Below, piece after piece: positions 60,086-64,000 of a stretch of 64,000 bases of DNA. Each line of letters opens with the position of its first letter. Position 1 is the first letter of the stretch. Source of the DNA: Maribacter caenipelagi. GTDB taxonomy: Bacteria; Bacteroidota; Bacteroidia; Flavobacteriales; Flavobacteriaceae. Made by a program: the position numbers and the translations under genes. The stretch is from positions 620,001-684,000 of the forward strand of contig NZ_SNZW01000011.1 of NCBI RefSeq assembly GCF_004364175.1. The letters are read 5' to 3'. A model generated the notes under the pieces. That model ran no database searches and had not been told where the DNA came from. It was given only the letters and a program-made list of their open reading frames with translations.

Positions 60086-63000
60086 TTAATTCAGTTTAAA
60101 GTGAACGTCTTGTTTTTCTAAAAGTTGTAATAACTCGGTCGAAATATTTACTTTTTGTTTCCTACTATTTAAAGTTACCTTGATTTTTTCTTGCATTTCA
60201 TAAACTATAAAATTGACATTGTGATCTCCTTTATGATTGGTAAAGGTTTCTTTTAATGTGCGTACATTCTCTTCTTTTAATTCGGCGATGTTCAATTTTA
60301 TCGTAAGTTTTTTGGCGTAAGTTTCCATTACTTCTTGTAAAAGCATAAAACTATTGAACTGCATTCTAGGATCTCCTTTTTTACCGGTATCCTTATTCAT
60401 CCATCCGTCACGAACAAAGAGTTTTACATAGGCAAATGAATTGATCATTAAGAAGTGTCTGAATTTAAGATACTCCTCGCCAAAAATCCTAAATTCATAG
60501 GAGTCCGTGTAATCTTCCATGGTAAATGCTGCCCACCCTTTTCCGTTTTTAGAAACCCTGTGCTGCACATCTGTAATTACGGCTGCAAATGTAAGTTCTC
60601 TATTCACATAGGTTGGTAAATCATGCACACAAGCTATATTGGCATTACAGAATGCCTTTACCTCGGTTTTGAAATCATCTAATGGGTGCCCGGATATGTA
60701 AATACCTACCACTTCTTTCTCGCGACGTAGTTTTTCCATTGTACCCCATTCTTCACATGGTGGTACAACAGGCTCTGGTATCTGCACTTCGCTCGCATCG
60801 CCAAATAGACTTACTTGGCTAGAGTTCTCACTTTCTTGAAACTTAGCTCCGTATTTTATTGTCTTCTCTAAAAAGGTAACTCCGTCTCCCTCATTATGAA
60901 AATATTGTGCTCTGTGCGTATCACCGAAAGAATCGAAACCACCGGCAACGGCTAAACTTTCAAATGCTTTTTTATTGGCTGCACGAAGGTCTATACGTTT
61001 GGCAAAATCGAAAACCGATTTATACGTTCCTTCTTCTTTTCTATTTTCAACGATGGTTTCAACAGCACCACGACCAACTCCTTTTACGGCACCCATACCA
61101 AAACGGACGGCCCCGGCATCGTTCACGGCAAATTTATAGTACGATTCATTTACATCTGGTCCCAATACATCTAAGCCCATTCGCTTACATTCTTCCATAA
61201 AGAAAGTAACCTGTTTAATATCGTTCATATTATTACTCAATACCGCCGCCATATATTCAGCAGGGTAGTGGGCTTTGCAATATGCAGTTTGGTATGCGAT
61301 CCATGCATAGCAGGTGGAGTGAGATTTGTTAAAGGCGTAGGCTGCGAATGCTTCCCAATCTTTCCAAATTTTTTCTAATTTATCAACGGCATGTCCTTTT
61401 GTTGAAGCTTGTTCAATGAACTTTGGCTTCATCTTATCTAATACATGCTTTTGCTTTTTACCCATCGCCTTACGCAAAACATCGGCTTCACCTTTTGTAA
61501 AGTCCGCCAATTTTTGCGATAACAACATCACTTGCTCTTGGTATACTGTAATACCGTAGGTTTCTGCTAAGTATTCTTCGTTAGCATCAAGGTCATATAC
61601 AATTTCTTCGGTACCATGTTTACGGGCAATGAAACTAGGTATGTATTCCATCGGACCAGGACGGTACAAAGCGTTCATGGCAATTAAATCTGCAAAAACG
61701 GTAGGCTTTAACGCCCTCATGTGTTTCTGCATACCGGGAGATTCATACTGGAATACACCAACGGTTTCTCCTCTTTGAAAGAGCTCGTAAGTTTTTATGT
61801 CGTCTAAAGGAAAGTTCTCTGGGTCTAATTCAATACCGTGTTTGGCCTTTACGATTTTTACGGTGTCCTTAATTAAGGTCAGTGTTTTTAATCCCAAGAA
61901 ATCCATCTTCAACAATCCTGCATCTTCCACTACGGAATTGTCGAACTGTGTACAGTACATTTCAGAATCTTTAGCAAGTGCTACGGGTACGAACTTGGTA
62001 ATATCGTCAGGAGTAATTATTACCCCACAAGCATGAATACCGGTGTTACGTACAGATCCTTCTAAAATATAAGCTTGGTTTAAGGTTTCGGCCTCAAGAC
62101 CATCGCCCTCGGATATCGCTAGAAGTTCATTTATCTTTTCTAAATCTTCTGACCTAAATTTCGCCCGTAAGATTTTTTCATCGATCCCAATAATCTTTTT
62201 TAGCTTCGACATATCGGGTATCAACTTCGCCATTCGATCGGAATCTTGCAAAGGCAAATCTAAAGCACGGGCAGTATCTCTAATTGCAGATTTGGCAGCC
62301 ATGGTACCATAAGTGATAATCTGTGCCACTTGATTTGAACCGTATTTATCGATCACATAATCCATTACACGACCACGCCCTTCATCATCAAAGTCAATAT
62401 CAATATCGGGCATACTCACACGATCCGGATTTAGAAAACGCTCAAAAAGTAGGTCGTACTTAATGGGGTCTAAATTCGTAATCCATAAACAGTAGGCAAC
62501 GGCCGAACCTGCAGCAGATCCACGACCAGGACCTACCGAAACATCCATAGCTCTAGCGGCCCTTATAAAATCTTCTACAATTAAGAAATAACCAGGGTAA
62601 CCGGTTTTCTCAATTACTTTTAGCTCAAAGTCTAATCGTTCATCAATTTCGGGTGTAATTTCGCCATACCTTTTCTTCGCACCTTCATAGGTAATGTGAC
62701 GTAAAAATTTGTTCTCACCTCGTTTGCCCCCGTCTAATTTATCTTCCTCAAATTGAAATTCTTCGGGAATATCGAAAGCAGGTAACAGTACATCTCTTGC
62801 TAAGGTGAAGGTCTCCACTTTGTCAACGATTTCTTGAATGTTGATAATGGCTTCAGGAATGTCCTTAAAAAGCTCTTTCATCTCATCAGATGACTTAAAG
62901 TAGTATTCTTGGTTCGGTAACCCGTATCGATACCCACGACCACGACCAATTGGGGTAGCTTGTTTTTCACCATCCTTAACACATAAAAGAATATCATGTG

Positions 63001-64000
63001 CATGAGCATTTTCTTTTTCTGCGTAATACGTATTGTTAGTGGCAACAAGTTTTACATTGTGTTTTTTGGCAAACTGAATCAATACATGGTTTACACGATC
63101 TTCATCTTCTTGACCGTGACGCATGATTTCAATGTATAGATCATCACCAAAAGTTTCTTTCCACCAAATCAACGCTTCCTCGGCTTGATTCTCACCAACG
63201 TTCAATACTTTACTTGGAACCTCACCATACAAGTTTCCTGTTAAAACAATAACATCTTCTTTGTACTGCTCAATAACTTTCTTATCGATACGAGGTACAT
63301 AATACTTACCCGAAACGAATGCTATAGAAGACATTTTTGCAAGGTTCAAATACCCCTGTTTGGTCTTGGCAAGCATTACTATTTGATACCCGTTGTCTTT
63401 TTGAGATTTGTTGGTGTGATCTTCACAGACCTGAAATTCGCAACCTATAATTGGTGTGATTTCTTGTTCAGGTTCTGGTAATTCGGTTAAAGGTTCTTGC
63501 CCTTCTTCTAAAGTGCCGTTTTGGGTAGCTTCGAATAGTTTTTGGTTTGCTTCATTTCTAGCTACTACACCTTTATTGTGGTTCAGTACTCCGTTTACGA
63601 AATGGAAAGCACCCATCATATTCGCATGATCCGTCATAGCAACCGCAGGCATTTTAGCTTTTGCGGCGGCAGCAACTAAAGCAGGTACGCTAATAGTTGA
63701 TTGAAGGATGGAGAATTGAGTGTGATTATGTAAGTGAGCAAAACTTGCATTTTCTAAGGTGGCTAGGTTCTCTTGTATTTCTTCTTGAGAAACTCCGCCA
63801 GTATCTTTTGCCCAAAGTGCATCGGCTATTTTCTTCGATGCCTTTTTAAGATTGATATGTTTAAGACCAATAAGTTCAATCTCTTTCGGATTCGCCTCAG
63901 AGAAATTCTTGAAATAATCGGGTTGAACATCTAATTGTTCTTTGGTGTACTGTTGCTTACGTATAAGCTCAAGAAAACAACGTGTGGTTGCTTCAACATC
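60086..64000 (-). CDS. dnaE: Replicative DNA polymerase III alpha subunit with N-terminal exonuclease, C-terminal part
   Basis: The frame is open from 64000 to the stop at 60086, so at least 1,304 residues are present and the true start lies outside the window. The visible N-terminal end contains DVEATTRCFLEL, the motif III of DnaQ-like 3'-5' exonucleases, then a PHP domain with FAHLHNHTQFSILQ and AMTDHANMMGAFHF. The palm has GPGRGSAAGSAVAY and MPDIDIDFDDEGR with the catalytic Asp pair. A tudor/OB end follows (REKEVVGIYISGHPLDDF). Bacteroidota fuse proofreading exonuclease and polymerase in this way. It is distinct from the short DnaE at 49288. Confidence 0.96.
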   Translation of the reverse strand, partial: DVEATTRCFLELIRKQQYTKEQLDVQPDYFKNFSEANPKEIELIGLKHINLKKASKKIADALWAKDTGGVSQEEIQENLATLENASFAHLHNHTQFSILQSTISVPALVAAAAKAKMPAVAMTDHANMMGAFHFVNGVLNHNKGVVARNEANQKLFEATQNGTLEEGQEPLTELPEPEQEITPIIGCEFQVCEDHTNKSQKDNGYQIVMLAKTKQGYLNLAKMSSIAFVSGKYYVPRIDKKVIEQYKEDVIVLTGNLYGEVPSKVLNVGENQAEEALIWWKETFGDDLYIEIMRHGQEDEDRVNHVLIQFAKKHNVKLVATNNTYYAEKENAHAHDILLCVKDGEKQATPIGRGRGYRYGLPNQEYYFKSSDEMKELFKDIPEAIINIQEIVDKVETFTLARDVLLPAFDIPEEFQFEEDKLDGGKRGENKFLRHITYEGAKKRYGEITPEIDERLDFELKVIEKTGYPGYFLIVEDFIRAARAMDVSVGPGRGSAAGSAVAYCLWITNLDPIKYDLLFERFLNPDRVSMPDIDIDFDDEGRGRVMDYVIDKYGSNQVAQIITYGTMAAKSAIRDTARALDLPLQDSDRMAKLIPDMSKLKKIIGIDEKILRAKFRSEDLEKINELLAISEGDGLEAETLNQAYILEGSVRNTGIHACGVIITPDDITKFVPVALAKDSEMYCTQFDNSVVEDAGLLKMDFLGLKTLTLIKDTVKIVKAKHGIELDPENFPLDDIKTYELFQRGETVGVFQYESPGMQKHMRALKPTVFADLIAMNALYRPGPMEYIPSFIARKHGTEEIVYDLDANEEYLAETYGITVYQEQVMLLSQKLADFTKGEADVLRKAMGKKQKHVLDKMKPKFIEQASTKGHAVDKLEKIWKDWEAFAAYAFNKSHSTCYAWIAYQTAYCKAHYPAEYMAAVLSNNMNDIKQVTFFMEECKRMGLDVLGPDVNESYYKFAVNDAGAVRFGMGAVKGVGRGAVETIVENRKEEGTYKSVFDFAKRIDLRAANKKAFESLAVAGGFDSFGDTHRAQYFHNEGDGVTFLEKTIKYGAKFQESENSSQVSLFGDASEVQIPEPVVPPCEEWGTMEKLRREKEVVGIYISGHPLDDFKTEVKAFCNANIACVHDLPTYVNRELTFAAVITDVQHRVSKNGKGWAAFTMEDYTDSYEFRIFGEEYLKFRHFLMINSFAYVKLFVRDGWMNKDTGKKGDPRMQFNSFMLLQEVMETYAKKLTIKLNIAELKEENVRTLKETFTNHKGDHNVNFIVYEMQEKIKVTLNSRKQKVNISTELLQLLEKQDVHFKLN

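Overview
The window looks like chromosomal DNA of a member of the Flavobacteriaceae (Bacteroidota), probably marine. The evidence is a CTnDOT-type tra cluster, an RteC-like regulator, a promoter of the TTTG / TAnnTTTG type, many families restricted to or enriched in Bacteroidota (DUF4133, DUF4134, DUF4141, HYC_CC_PP, the haem-binding Haem_bd family), and a replicative DnaE whose upstream part carries a DnaQ-like exonuclease motif. The genus cannot be fixed from sequence reading alone.

Positions 1 to about 42,696 are the right-hand part of an integrative and conjugative element (ICE). Its left end lies outside the window. From left to right it holds: the start of a conjugation operon in CTnDOT order (traE-traF-traG-traI-traJ, leftward); an amidase likely to open the wall for the secretion channel, with a coupled 32-codon ORF; a small mercury cassette (ArsR, MerT-MerP fusion, GDCCVxC protein) with no merA in view; a probable excision/replication operon (xis-like HTH, a replication-like protein with four 33-bp repeats, a DnaC-like ATPase) next to rteC; a 7TM-LuxR/asparaginase-like pair; and about 27 kb of leftward metal-resistance genes. 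The Zn/Cd/Co part has a P-type ATPase, two CDF proteins, a Fur-type regulator, a CzcB adaptor and a CzcA pump fused to its own outer-membrane factor. The Cu/Ag part has a CusB adaptor, CopA ATPase, ArsP-like permease, a multicopper oxidase fused to a PcoB-like barrel, CusA, CusC, an AraC regulator with a metal-binding N-terminus, and several small periplasmic metal proteins. Between the metal genes and the integrase lies a compact four-gene operon of unknown function that includes an HNH-like and a PD-(D/E)XK-like protein. It is the best candidate here for an undescribed system, probably defence-related. The integrase (41276-42487) faces away from the att site at 42,641-42,696, which is the 3' half of a tRNA-Leu(CAA) whose 5' half is missing.

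To the right is host DNA. A putative two-gene restriction-modification pair (PLD-family nuclease plus cytosine-5 methyltransferase) abuts the att site. It is followed by a PiT-like transporter broken by one in-frame TGA, a secreted protein, a translesion pair (DinB plus a short DnaE2-type polymerase) embedded in 7-bp tandem repeats, a 45-residue membrane protein, a carboxylesterase, a nucleoside-hydrolase-like protein, a Gfo/Idh oxidoreductase, a DUF808 protein, a decayed sugar-transferase gene, tRNA-Asp, a DUF58 protein, thioredoxin, and most of the replicative dnaE running off the right edge.

The element couples conjugative spread to resistance against divalent cations, copper/silver and mercury. 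Excision is probably controlled by RteC through CCGTA/TACGG inverted repeats, which occur in both intergenic regions beside rteC.
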